This document shows positions 43,137-54,262 of a stretch of DNA of 64,000 nt, in pieces. The position numbers were made by a program, and so were the translations under genes. Within the stretch, counting starts at the first letter, position 1. Each line of letters starts with the position of its first letter. The stretch is from Polychytrium aggregatum (taxonomy: Eukaryota; Chytridiomycota; Chytridiomycetes; Polychytriales): contig NW_026516239.1 in the NCBI RefSeq assembly GCF_025602895.1, positions 127,001 through 191,000 of the forward strand, read 5' to 3'. The notes beneath the pieces are model-generated. The model had not been told where the DNA came from. It did no database searches and saw nothing but the letters and a program-made list of their open reading frames with translations.

Positions 43137-46100
43137 TTACAGGGTGTACACCGAGATGGTGCCCTTGATGCCGTTGTAGATCAGGGTGTTGTTCACGGGA
43201 ATGTACTGGTGTGTGACCAGCTTGATGATCTCTTGCGAGGCGATGCCGCCCATGACCGCTCCAATGTTGTGCAGTTCCGAGCCGCCGGCACGGACCCTAT
43301 AGTGCCGAGATCAGCGATATCAGTTGGAAGCCCTGTGTTGGACACAAGCCTCATCGGACGAGCGAGCCATGCGGATATCAAGTCACGGCGACCTGCACCG
43401 ACTTGGCCGCGGGGGGGGGCGTATATGTCCTGTCATCTGCTGTCGCCTCTTTCGCCTTCGCCAGCTCCCATTCTCCCTTTGTCCGACACACTTACATCTC
43501 GTGAACGTGATCGTCGCTGATGCTGTCCACGGGAATCTCAAGCTTGGTGAGCAGGGAGACGACGCATTTCTTCAAGCTACCAATGTCAGTCTCGACGTCC
43601 TCGTGGTGCTCGCCTAAGAACCAAGCGTTTGATCGCGGGGGCGAGGACAAACCAGGATCAGAATCAACCTGTCATTCAAGCGATGGGATCTGTGGGCGCA
43701 AGGCCGCTGAAGACCACTGGCAGCCTCTCCACTCTCGACACGGCAGCCCACCGAACAAACCTGACCGCTCGTCACCTCTGACTCGCTCACGCCCTCGTCT
43801 TTCACTCGCTTACTCCACCGCCGTTACCTGGATATCGCTTGAAGGTCTCGAAAAACAATTCCGAGGCCCGGAAGAGGATGTAGTAGACAAGGTTGTTGTC
43901 AAGGTCGTTCAGATGGGTCTGAATCTCGGCGGTCTTGGCACTTTCAAACTCGTCATGGAGCGAGCGATAGCGGATCACGGCAAGCGACTGGCAGTTCTTG
44001 CAAAATCGGGCAATCTCTTCGTTCGAGATTTGGACGGGATTGGACGCTGAGTGAACGTGTCCCGTGGTCTTGACCGGAAGCGACTGAAGCAGGGCTTCGA
44101 CCCGCTGGGAGATATGTGCCACGTCGGCTTGGGCTTGATTGCGATACCTTTCAGAAGCCAAGGCGGGGGGGGGATGCGAGCATTGTTAGAAAGGGATGGA
44201 TTTCACAACGACACGGCTGATATCTTCTTGGACCAAGTGGCTGTTGGGAGGTTCGAGCTGCAGCAAGTAACTCACAGGGTCTGCAGAGCCACAAACGACT
44301 CTGTGTCGGCCTTCATGTCAGGAATCTTGCCGGTGAGGGGAAGGCTGCCGTTTCCTTCGTTGTTGACAAAGTCTCGGACGGCACGAGCAGTAATCCAGAA
44401 GAATGACGACTGTGATCACAGCGGCCGCACGAATTGGTTGCTTGGAATGTCAGCTTCGTTGAGGCGAGATGAGACATCGACGAAGTGCCCTCTAGCGGCG
44501 CTACTGACTGTCCTCGGTTGGATGCACGGTCGGAAGCACGGCCGGACGCCTCCTGGGCCTCACCTGTGTGCAGATATCGGAAGCCTCGGGGTCATTCAGG
44601 ATATCCAGGATGTTGGAAGGGATCTGTTCGCGGCGATCGTGGTCAGCATCTGCAAAGTCAATGGCTATCGTTTGCGGGAGAAGGTTGACCCAGTCTGGGC
44701 CACCCACAACCGACCTTGGTCTTGGTGCAGGCGCGCAGGACGGCCTGGGTGGCTTCATCAAAGTTCTCGGGATCCAGTAGATCGCCCTGCTTCTTGCGAA
44801 TGAGTTCCTTGAACTTTTGTCGCTCAGCTGCATTCGATGGCAGTTCTCCGTTGTGCTGTATGTAGGCGTGAAGGAGAGAGAGAGGTGTCGGGTTCAGGTT
44901 CAGACCAAGCCAACTGATGACTGACTTCCGGCGTGCGAGGCAGGTCGGTGGCAAAAGGCCATAGAGACAGGCGCCGGACATCCCCAAGCCCATTCCAGAA
45001 GAAGCTGCAGGCTAGCACAGCGACGGCACATACATGGCGCTTCCACTCGTCCAGGAGCTGCAAAAGGATGACGACATAGGGCACATGGGACTTTTGGTGC
45101 GAGTCCATCTGGTCCATGTTGAACTGCGCCGAGAACTGGATCAGGGCCGGGAAAGGCTGGTCCAAGCGCAGATCCATGACGGACTCGGGATGCGACTCGA
45201 CCACTGGAGATGGACGGCATGCCGCGGCATTGACGTGCCGATGGGATGGCCGTGGCAAACAAGTCGTGTGAATTTGTGGTCGGGGTGACGAAGGCGATCC
45301 CAAAGAGTGTCTTGGCCAACGCCAAGGTGGACCAAAGAGCAGTTCGTCGGCAAGCCGGTCGTACCTGTATGCTCGGGAACGGCGATTCTCAGATGCGCAA
45401 AGAAGCCGCATGTGCGAAGCACCACCAGGGCGATCCGGGCGTCCCAGCAAATGCTGGCGAGCTTCTTTATCGATGCCTCGGGAAGGGCCGTGGCGATGAC
45501 GATCGAGAACTGTCTGAAGAACGAGGGATCTCGGTCGATCAGCGAGACGGGGTCCTAGCCGGCACGGCATAGCAGTATCGTGAGGACGGGATGTGTGGAC
45601 GCATTCGAACATGCAAGCAACCCCCCCCTTCAGGGGTGCTGAAGCCTGCCAAGGGAATCTGGCTCTTGGCAGCAGCATCGGTGCAGGGCGGCTTCGAGGC
45701 CCTCGGATATGTCGAGCAACGCTACCTGATCGACAAAGTTTCCAACGACCTCGTCGTTCAGCTCCTTGAGATACTCGGCCATCACCTGGGACTTGGACTT
45801 GCCGATCGAGTCGTGCGTCAAGAAGAAGTTCTTGCCGACATCGCGGCCGGTAATCAGTTTGCTGTCGACAATGGTAAAGCTTCCGATCCCTGGATGCCAG
45901 ACAGGCGGACAGTGCAGCACAGACAAGCGACAGGAGAAGAGAAATGCGGGCGCATTGCTTTTGCATAAGCAAAGTGGTCCAATCGACATGCCCCAGGGCG
46001 AAATGGGCAGCGCTTCCAGTCAGGGGGAGGGAGGAGGCGACGAGCGTCCGGGGGACTCGTCCAGCACAGCTGCAGTCCCTGTCCAGCCCTGGGTCCTTGC

Positions 46101-46507
46101 CTGGCAAAATCAGATTCTTGAGGGTTTCCGACCCAGCCACCGAGGCATTCAGGAGACAGACTCTTGCGTCCTCGAGGCAAGCTTGCCCATGTGCCTGCCA
46201 GAGTCTTCAGCGGCGATTGAGCGCCAGAGGAGAAGCAGCCAAAGCAGGCGGTCAGAGTCCGGTCAGGAGCGTGCCGTCCGAGCGAACGGGTGAATCGGGC
46301 CGGGAGCAGTGGGAAAGAGAACCGGAGAACCGAAAGGACGACGGATCTGCCGTGATGCGGCCGCTGCTGAGGCCCGGATGTCGAGTCGACAAGTTGGCGC
46401 CACCTGCTCCTGAAGCAACAGGCGATCAGCAACCCGATGCATTGCGGGTTTGGGACGGATCGGCACCTGAGCTGGCGGTCGTATTTCTGAGTTTTCTTGT
46501 CAATCAT
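43137..46507 (-). CDS. NAE1: NEDD8-activating enzyme E1 regulatory subunit (NAE1/APPBP1, Ula1)
   Basis: Eleven exons: 46507-46467, 46204-46101, 45889-45726, 45554-45365, 45203-45034, 44855-44715, 44623-44564, 44409-44276, 44147-43828, 43613-43496 and 43296-43137, 533 residues (human 534), all phases consistent. With Uba3 it forms the E1 that activates NEDD8/Rub1 for cullin neddylation. Blocks in order: [168 protein letters not shown] and the end [19 protein letters not shown]…ISVYTL. As in the family there is no catalytic Cys domain of its own. The second intron (46205-46466) is ordinary, but the third (46100-45890) has a GC donor (GCAAGG). Confidence 0.96.
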
Positions 46508-47162
46508 CTGTGCGTCTCTCTCGGCGGAACTGCGCGGATCCAAGATGCGAGCCAGGTCTGGACGAGTTGATGGAGGCCAACGCAGCAAGAAGGCGGGGCC
46601 GGCGCGAGCGTCGGTGGTTGTGTCGCCAGGGCCGACCTGCGGCTTCGGGCAAAAGCGACCTGCGGGTGGCGACGAAGCGGTGCTCACTTTTGGGCCGCTC
46701 GGAACCAGGGTGCGCACACCACACACCACACACCGGGCTGGTTCGCCCAAGCGACGGCGCCTGGTCGTGGTGAAGGTCGATGGGGGAGCATCGTTTGCCC
46801 TCCTCCCGCACACCCCTGTGCTGGAAGCCCCGTTTCGTTCAGAATGCACTGTGTATTTGTTGGTAGCACGATTGAGCCAAGAGACAGTTGCTTCCAGATT
46901 GCTCCCGGGGATGGATCACGTTCATTGCGGCAGTGGGATAATGGAGGGAGAAGTTCAAGTTGCCGGGAATGGCCAACGTGCAATGCCTCAACGTGCAATG
47001 CTCAAGTTGCAATGAACATGCTAGACAAGGGGTGGGAGGAGAGCATTATGCCGAGTCATACCATACAAAACTTTGGAGGCAAGCGGGGGGGGGAGTGGGT
47101 GTGAAAGTGAATATGGACATGCACAAAGCCACAAAAATATGTAGGGAGCAGGCCCCCCTCTA
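46508..47162. other. Spacer between NAE1 5' end and mitoferrin 3' end
   Basis: NAE1 promoter and mitoferrin 3' flank, both minus-strand genes. A CAGTCT repeat follows at about 47281-47305 inside the mitoferrin gene's last intron. No gene supported. Confidence 0.5.
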
Positions 47163-48973
47163 TCACTGGTCCATCCGCACAGACTTGAGGACGACTGTGT
47201 CGGTCAGCTTTTCGCTGATCATCGGGGTCGACAGGAAGTGTTTTAATGTTTCATACTGTGAACGAAAGCAGGACAGGTCAGTATCAGTCTCAGTCTCAGT
47301 CTCATAGGTAGCATTCAGTCGGACGGGCAGGCCTGCCAGATCAGATCAGATCAGAGTGGCAGATCGAGGGGAGCAGCTACCAGTGGCAGCGGCGCCGTGC
47401 AGGCTTGGTAAATACTCACAGTTGTCCAGCAGATTGCTGTCGCAGGGGCGTGTGCCAGAATGCGGGGCTTGACTCCACGGACAAACCCAAGGAGGCCCTT
47501 GCGTTTGTAGATGAGCTTGGCAGCGCCCCAGAGGCCGTTAACACCACGGATCTCGGGATCGCTGGTGCTGCCGCGGGTCTGCAGGATGGTCTTGCAGACG
47601 TCAATGGGGTTGGTGAGTGTCGATGCCAGGGCACCAGCGATGGCGCCGGCTGCGATGTGGGTTTTGGGATCGTAGCCGCCAGATGGATTGAAGGTTTTCC
47701 GGAAGAACTCGTATGAAACGTAGTGGATGGACTGGAAGGGGATCTGCATCACGAGAGTGGTCGGGTAGGAGACATAGAAAGCCTGGATGCCCTCTCGCTT
47801 GAGGACGTCCGAGGCGCAGTGCAGCACTCCGCGGTAATGTGTTCCGATCTGCATCCGCTGTTTGATGACTGGACGACAAGATCGTGCAACACCGCCGGGT
47901 GGTGATTTCGAGGACAGTTATGAGGCATAGTGTGAGGCGATAGCGATAGTAGTGAGAGGGATGGAGATGGATGCAGAACAAACAGTCAGCACGACTCTGG
48001 GCTGGTGTCTGCAGGAGCAGCAAACCGGCCAAAGCACGAACGGCACGATCGCGGGTGGCGCCCCAAGCCAAGGGGATTGCTGCAGGTTCGCTCTTGCAGG
48101 ACAAACGACATACCATCAAACGGGTTCATAAAGGCTTCGTTGGCCAACGTGGCGACAACGCCGGCTGCGGCTGCAGACAACAGAGACAATGATGGAACGA
48201 GAGGATCAGTCAGTCAGTTGACTGACTGCAAGCGGGTATACCCAGAGGAAAGGGCGAACAGACACTCTTTGGCGTTCCAGAAGCGGATCGTCCCGAGCCG
48301 GCCCACTCGCAAGCGGGCGGCGAACCACCCTCCGCTATCCCTCACTCATCCTCAAACAGAGAGCACTCACCAGTCTGCAGAGGGGTATGTTCATCGGCAT
48401 TAGCGCCAAAGAGGGTCTTGCAGTGTTCGTAGGTCGCAAATTGGAGAGCATGTGCGGGACCAGCCCCCACGATCACGGAATTGACGCCTCTCCACAGCCC
48501 ATAGAAACCCTCGGTGGTGGTGATTTGCGCAAAGGCGTGTGAGATGCTGGAATAGATGGCCTTTGAGTTCAGGATCTGCATGCGAGTCTGGGTGTGTGCG
48601 CGAGGCAAGTCACAGCAGAACGAAGGATCGAGTCAGAATGACAGCACCAGCACAGGGGATCGATAGACCAATGCGCAGGCGGCGACAATCTGCGAGCGAG
48701 CGAGCGAGCACACCCGGGCGACAAAACGCATCGACCACACCGGAGGCATGCAGGAATGACATTTACCTTGATGGAGTCGAAGGGAAACATGACCGAGTGC
48801 TCGGTGATGCCGGCAAGGGCTCCCGCCATCATATGCACGGCGACAGATGACGTGGGCAGCGACTCGTAGTCGATATCTTCGAGCTCAGATTGCGAGGCAT
48901 ATGACGATGTTGAGGGCGGCTGGGTCGATGGCTGAGTCGGTGATGGCAGCGGGGCTGAGGACAGAGGAGCCAT
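47163..48973 (-). CDS. Mitochondrial carrier, mitoferrin (Mrs3/Mrs4) type iron importer
   Basis: Five exons: 48973-48767, 48587-48371, 48170-48114, 47868-47420 and 47255-47163, 340 residues, phases consistent. Mitoferrins carry ferrous iron across the inner mitochondrial membrane for heme and iron-sulfur synthesis. All three carrier repeats have their PxDxxK-type signatures: FPFDSIKTRMQ, NPFDVIKQRMQ and [12 protein letters not shown]. Typical mitoferrin neighbours are [51 protein letters not shown] and the end [14 protein letters not shown]. The N-terminal 40 residues are Ser/Pro-rich and may be a mitochondrial lead. The length is usual for the family. Two of the junctions interrupt the matrix signatures (after DSIK and after FD). 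Confidence 0.93.
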
Positions 48974-50607
48974 GGTGGTTGGATCGAAGGACGAGAGACG
49001 AAAGACAGATGGACAGGCGGCGGATGGGCTGTTGAGTATCGGGATGGGCAGATCAGGTCCCGGATGCGGCAGTTACGAGATGGAGGTTGAGCGATCGAGC
49101 GAGCGATCGGGCGCGGGAGGGAATGAGGAGGACCGGAAGGGCGTTGCTCGGGACGACTGGACGACGGCAGAGGACGGCACCGATGGATATAGTCGCAAGG
49201 ACGAGACGATATCGCGGCGAGGAGATGGCGGTCCAAGAGCAGATAAGGTCGTCCAGAGCGATTATCAATGGCCGGCCCCACAAAAAAAAAAAAGAGCCGG
49301 CCTGGGCACGACCCTTGGAGTTGGATCGGCCTCGGACGGGGCCAACCAACAGGGCGGGGCCGGAAACGGTTGTCCCACAGCGGAAGGGCGGAGGCAAGGC
49401 GCAGGCGGCGTGCGCAGCTTGTGTGTGCACTGTGTCTGTGCCTGTGTCTGTGTCGGCCAGCTGGCTGTGTGGGCGGAGCAGCTTGTGCTGTGCGGGTGCA
49501 CTGTTGCTGTCGACTGTCCCAGCAGAGACGCGCGCAGGCGGCTGGTTGCGTCGGCGTCGCACACCGATAGTGCTCTATCTGCAGCGTCATGTGCCTCTGC
49601 AGCGTTGTCGCTGTGGAGGCGCTGTCGAGGCGCTCCGATAACGGGTCTGTGTTCTCACGTGCAGCATCAAGGACGGCCTGCCTATTCGGGAAAGCACAGT
49701 CGCACATCGGAGCGGCGGGCCAACCAGAGCGCACGGAGATCGGCTGGCGCGCAATAGCCCCGCATTCCGCGCTGTGCGCCTCGAACGCAGCCGCGCAGCG
49801 CGGCACGCGCAGCCAATCAGCGACAGGCCGGGCGCAGGCGCCACAGCATCGCAGGCGCGCACAGGCGTGTGGCGGTCTGTGGAACGGGCGGTTGGCCGCG
49901 CGCAGCATACACTGCTGCTGCAGACACGCGTCGGCTCACGGCGGCCTGGATCCATCAGTCTCCAAGCACCTCCGGTGTCCAGGAGGCTGGCTCGGGCGAT
50001 ATGCGGGGCGATATGCGAGGCGATTTGCTGGGCGTGCCAACCCCCTTCCTCTCCAGGCTGTGCCAGAGTACTTCCACCGTCGCCCCGAAGCCCACCGCCA
50101 TCGCCATCGCCATCGCCACCGAGATCGAAACCGGGGGACACACCCTTTGGCCATAGTGGGCGACAGGCGCATGTCAACAGAATCCCGACAGCACCGACAA
50201 CTCCAGCTCAGAACAGGATGCGTTTCTTTTTGTACGGTGTTATATTGAGCGCTGGCGCCGATTCCGTCATCGTATTCATCATCGACAGCTTTGGCCGTCA
50301 CCATCATCATCGAGCACCCATCCCACCATCAACTTCACATCAAAGTCAAAGGCCAACACCACGGCGCCAATGTTCAAACGAGAAAAAATGACAGCGACAC
50401 ATGGAACTAGTAGACACCGCAGCCTTTACGCAGAAAAGCGGCGCCCCTTATTTCTTAGTGCCGGCCTGGAGCAAAAACGGAAACATAAGATAAGGCACAG
50501 ACACAAATCGGCAGCCGGCAACTGGCAAGACAGAATCCTAGCGCGAGCAGGTATAGTCATCGACACAGCGCACGGCTCTGACCGAGATCTCGAATCCGCC
50601 GGGTTGC
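48974..50607. other. Long GC-rich spacer without a supported gene
   Basis: Promoter region of the mitoferrin gene and 3' flank of the Ala/Pro/Lys repeat gene. Contains an A homopolymer (49282-49292), TGTGTCTG repeats (about 49430-49465), GCGATATGC near-repeats (about 49998-50025), CGCCATCGCCATC repeats (about 50095-50125) and a consensus CCAAT at about 49811. Open frames are overlapping and compositionally random. Confidence 0.5.
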
Positions 50608-52487
50608 TTAAAAGTGGTGGGATCTACGCTTGCCGAGAGGAATCTTGTCTCGGGAAGGAGAGTGGGCAGCGTCGTCATCGAGATCGTGAGGATGACCCAC
50701 CTTCGAGGGGCTCGAGGCTCCGGACTTGGTCTTGTTCGACGGGGTGTGGATCAGGCTCTTCTTGTTTTGGGGAGAGGTGGCCTCCTTGGAGCCGAGCCCG
50801 GCAGAAGTCGGAGCAACTCTGGCCTGCAGACAGTGAGAGGCGTGAGTGGCCGGAAATGCAGAAGGCTAATATTAAACCATCATACCCTTGGTCGGCTGGC
50901 AGAGCAAAGAGCGGACACTGCTTCCTACCTGGATGGTGGGAGTGGGCTTTTGGAACGAAGGAGTGGTGGAGGCCTTGAGCTTCTGGTCCAGGGCCTTCAT
51001 TTGGCCCTGAGCACTGGCAGAAACCTTGGGAACGGGTGTGACGGTGCGGGAGGTAGTTGGAGACTTGGCGGGGGCCTGAGCCATCTTGTTGGTGGGAGAA
51101 GCGGGGCGCTGAGCGGGAGTAGCGGCCTTGGCAGGAGCCTGAGCAGCCTTGGCAGGAGCCTGAGCAGCCTTGGCAGGAGCAGGAGTGGCCGCCTTCACTG
51201 GAGCAGCGGCCTTGGCAGGGGCCTGGGCCATCTTGTTGGTGGGAGAGGCAGGACGCTGGGCGGGAGTGGCTGCCTTGGCAGGGGTGGCTGCCTTCACCGG
51301 AGTAGCAGCCTTGGCGGGAGCCTGGGCCATCTTATTGGTGGGAGAGGCAGGACGCTGAGCAGGAGTGGCAGCCTTGGCAGGAGCCTGAGCAGCCTTGGCA
51401 GGAGCCTGAGCAGCCTTGGCAGGGGAAGCAGCCTTGGCAGGAGTGGCAGACTTCACTGGAGCAGCGGCCTTGGCAGGAGCAGCAGTCTTTGCGGGAGCAG
51501 CAGCCTGGGTTGGAGACTTGGCTGACGAGCTGCGAGAATGGCCATCGGCATAGTGGGGAGAAGTAACCGGGCTAAGCTTGGCAGTGTACGAAGCAGGCTC
51601 GGTGAAGAACTGAGGAGAGAACAGATCGGGGTTGAGGTTGGAAGAAGACTCCTGGCGGTTGGGCGACTTGCTGGGAGACTTGCTGGACTGGCGGCTGTGG
51701 GTCTGGCTGCTGGCATTGCTGGAAGGGCGCGAGTTGATTGGGGCGGGCTGTGGGAACAACACCAGCGAGTTAGTACCGATTTGGGGAACCGTATGTGAGA
51801 GGGTTATCTTTTGAGCCTTACCTTAGCGAGTGTCTTCTGGGGGGTAGGGGAAACTGAACGCTGAGAAGGAATCAGCGAAGTGGCCTTGGTAGGAGACTGT
51901 GCCTGGGCAGCCTTGTTGGTGGGAGAAGCGGGGCGCTGAGCAGGAGTGGCAGCCTTGGCAGGGGCCTGAGCAGCCTTGGCAGGAGCAGGAGCAGCTTTGG
52001 CAGGGGAAGCAGCCTTCATTGGAGTGGCAGCCTTCACCGGAGCAGCAGCCTTGGCAGGGGCCTGGGCCATCTTGTTGGTGGGAGAAGCGGGGCGCTGAGC
52101 AGGAGTGGCGGCCTTGGCAGGAGCCTGAGCAGCCTTGGCAGGAGCAGGAGCAGCCTTGGCAGGGGAAGCAGCCTTCATTGGAGTGGCAGCCTTCACCGGA
52201 GCAGCAGCCTTGGCAGGGGCCTGGGCCATCTTGTTGGTGGGAGAAGCGGGGCGCTGGGCGGGAGCAGCGGCCTTGGCAGGGGCTTGAGCAGCCTTGGCAG
52301 GAGGGGAGGCAGGGCGCTGAGCAGGAGTAGCCGACTTGCTGGTAGGAGAGGCGGCCTTAGAGGGCGTAGCAGCCTTGCCGGCAGGGAGGTTAGGCAAGGC
52401 GGCCTTCTTGGCGTTCAATTGCTGCTGGGCAGACTGGGAGGGGTTCTGAGCGACCTTGGTAGTAGCGTTGGTGTTTTGACGAACCAT
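50608..52487 (-). CDS. Ala/Pro/Lys tandem-repeat protein, intrinsically disordered
   Basis: Three exons: 52487-51822, 51747-50929 and 50823-50608, 566 residues, all phases 0. Most of the protein is built from a modular repeat with the core KAATPAQRPASPTNKMAQAPAKAA, present about six times, with shorter KAAQAPAKAATPA, PVKAATP and SPAKAAP modules between. The central non-repeat part is Ser/Gln/Asn-rich (RPSSNASSQTHSRQSSKS). The C-terminus has KKSLIHTPSNKTKSG and ends GKRRSHHF. It is strongly basic, without aromatic core, signal peptide or membrane segment. Composition recalls linker-histone H1 tails and microtubule- or chromatin-binding disordered proteins, and TP/SP sites would suit CDK-type phosphorylation. 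No globular H1 domain is seen, so the function is unknown. The repeats are also conserved at DNA level, so copy number may vary between strains. Confidence 0.8.
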
Positions 52488-54262
52488 ATTGACTGGGTAG
52501 TACGATATTCAGACGATAGGCGGGAAGTGGTTACTGGGTTTCGATAAAGCGAGACGAAGTGCTTTTTTTTTGAGCTTTTGGGGGTATTCGATTTTTTTTG
52601 TGAGTTTATGCAGTCCTTTTGTGAAGTATCGACAATCGTGAGAATGCGGGGGTTGTCAGATGGGTTCGACACGGGCGAGCTTTCTCTTCAATGCAGCTGC
52701 AGATATCGTTGGTGAAACGGAGCAGTTCTTGTCGACAGCAGGCGTTCGGGAATCAGTATTCGATAGACGAGGGTATCCGGCCAAAATCGAGGTGCTTGGG
52801 TATGAGTTGGAGGAGCGGGGGTATAGCCAACGGGTATCTGGCAGATACAGAGAAGATTCACAGGAGCGAACGCTTTGAGTTGAAGAACTCGACTGAGAGG
52901 AAGCAGATGCTTGCCGATGAGAACAGCAAGACCAAGGCGGGTGCCCGTGCCCGTTATATCTGAAAATCGGTCGACGGGGGATGCGGTCTGGAGTGGCAAG
53001 CCTGCTTTTCTTTTGTTGTCGTGTGATCATCCCAACAAGTCGCCAGGCAGTGCTCCAAAGTTTTTCTTTCGTAACAACAATCGCACCAAGACCGAAGACG
53101 AGAAAACTTGTTTTCTTTCCGCTGCGCGTCTGTCGAGCTGTCTGCCCCGTCGACAGGCAGACAGACAGAAAGGACAGGGCAGGGCCAGACAGGACAGGCA
53201 GCCAAGCAAACAGGCTGGCAGTGCATATCAATGCGCCGGCCCGACTAAGCAGCCTCTGCGCTCCCTGGACCTTTCTGAGCGATTGTTTGTGCTAGCGCCG
53301 CCGTGATCGGGGCTGTTCCGAGGCCGCAGCCAAGTGCAGCGCCCACCGCGGCTGTTTGCCGTTGCGCAGAGTGCCCAGAGTACTCAGAAGCATCAGTGTC
53401 GTATCGACAGGTACTGAGATTGTCCCCAGTGGCCAGGGTGGATGCCGGGGGAAGACGGAGGCCGGAGCCAGCCGCTTCCTTGCCTCGCCGCAATCAATTC
53501 GTGGCTGGAAGCTTCTTTGGAAGAGGAGCGGACGCAATTGCGTCAGAGCGGATGCTGCGGCCGCCTCGGCTGGTGGTCTGGCGCAACGCTTGGCAGCCTC
53601 GATGTGCTGGGTTGGGGCAGGTCGATAGCAGGCCGACGGCACTGTTGGGAAGAGAGACACCCGATCAGCCACCGCCGAGGAGGCGCGATAGTTTGGCTCA
53701 AACGCAAACTTGGCGGCAGACGGATCGGATGCAAGTGAATGCTGGACGGGGAGCAGCAGCGATGCGGGCGATAGATGAACACATGGAGTGGGAAAGTGAA
53801 GGTGGTTCCCAACTGTGCCAAGGACATTGCAACCGAATGTATCTCTACCGAACGTATCTCGACCGAATATCTCTCTGCCAGGTGCATTGCAGCCCGCCAG
53901 CCAGAGCATACTTCCGTGGGATCGTCGCACCCCGTCCGCCAATGCAACCCCATCCAATGCAACCCCATCCAATGCAACCCCACCCAATGCAACCCCATCC
54001 AATGCAGCCCCACCCAATGCAGCCGCCCCGCGACATCGGTTCGTCCTTGGCACGCCACCGCGCAATCAGCCGCCATCGACGGCCCTGATCCAGCCCGCTC
54101 CTGCGTCGCCTCCATCTCGCCTGCTGGGTTGTCGGTTCAGTCCAGTCCACTTCAATCCAGTCCAGTCCAGTCCAGTCCAGGGCAGCCCAATCCAGTCCAG
54201 CCAGACCAGACCAGACCAGACCAGATCAGCCTTGCTCGACCCAGTCCTCGCCTGCGACCGCC
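52488..54262. other. Divergent intergenic region rich in tandem repeats
   Basis: Between the start codons of the Ala/Pro/Lys repeat gene (minus) and the sulfate permease gene (plus). T homopolymers occur near 52564-52600. Tandem repeats occur at 53940-54024 (15 bp) and about 54156-54180 (CCAGT)n, both within 330 bp of the permease ATG. Open frames are overlapping and unsupported. Confidence 0.5.
53940..54024. repeat. 15-bp tandem repeat
   Basis: About 5.6 copies of CAATGCAACCCCATC. Lies about 240-320 bp upstream of the sulfate permease start codon. Confidence 0.9.

Noticed and set aside
44420-44470. Alternative exon [10 protein letters not shown] in NAE1
   Set aside because: It resembles the IPSN motif by chance; the true block [11 protein letters not shown] is at 44623-44564 with better donor, branch site and alignment to NAE1.
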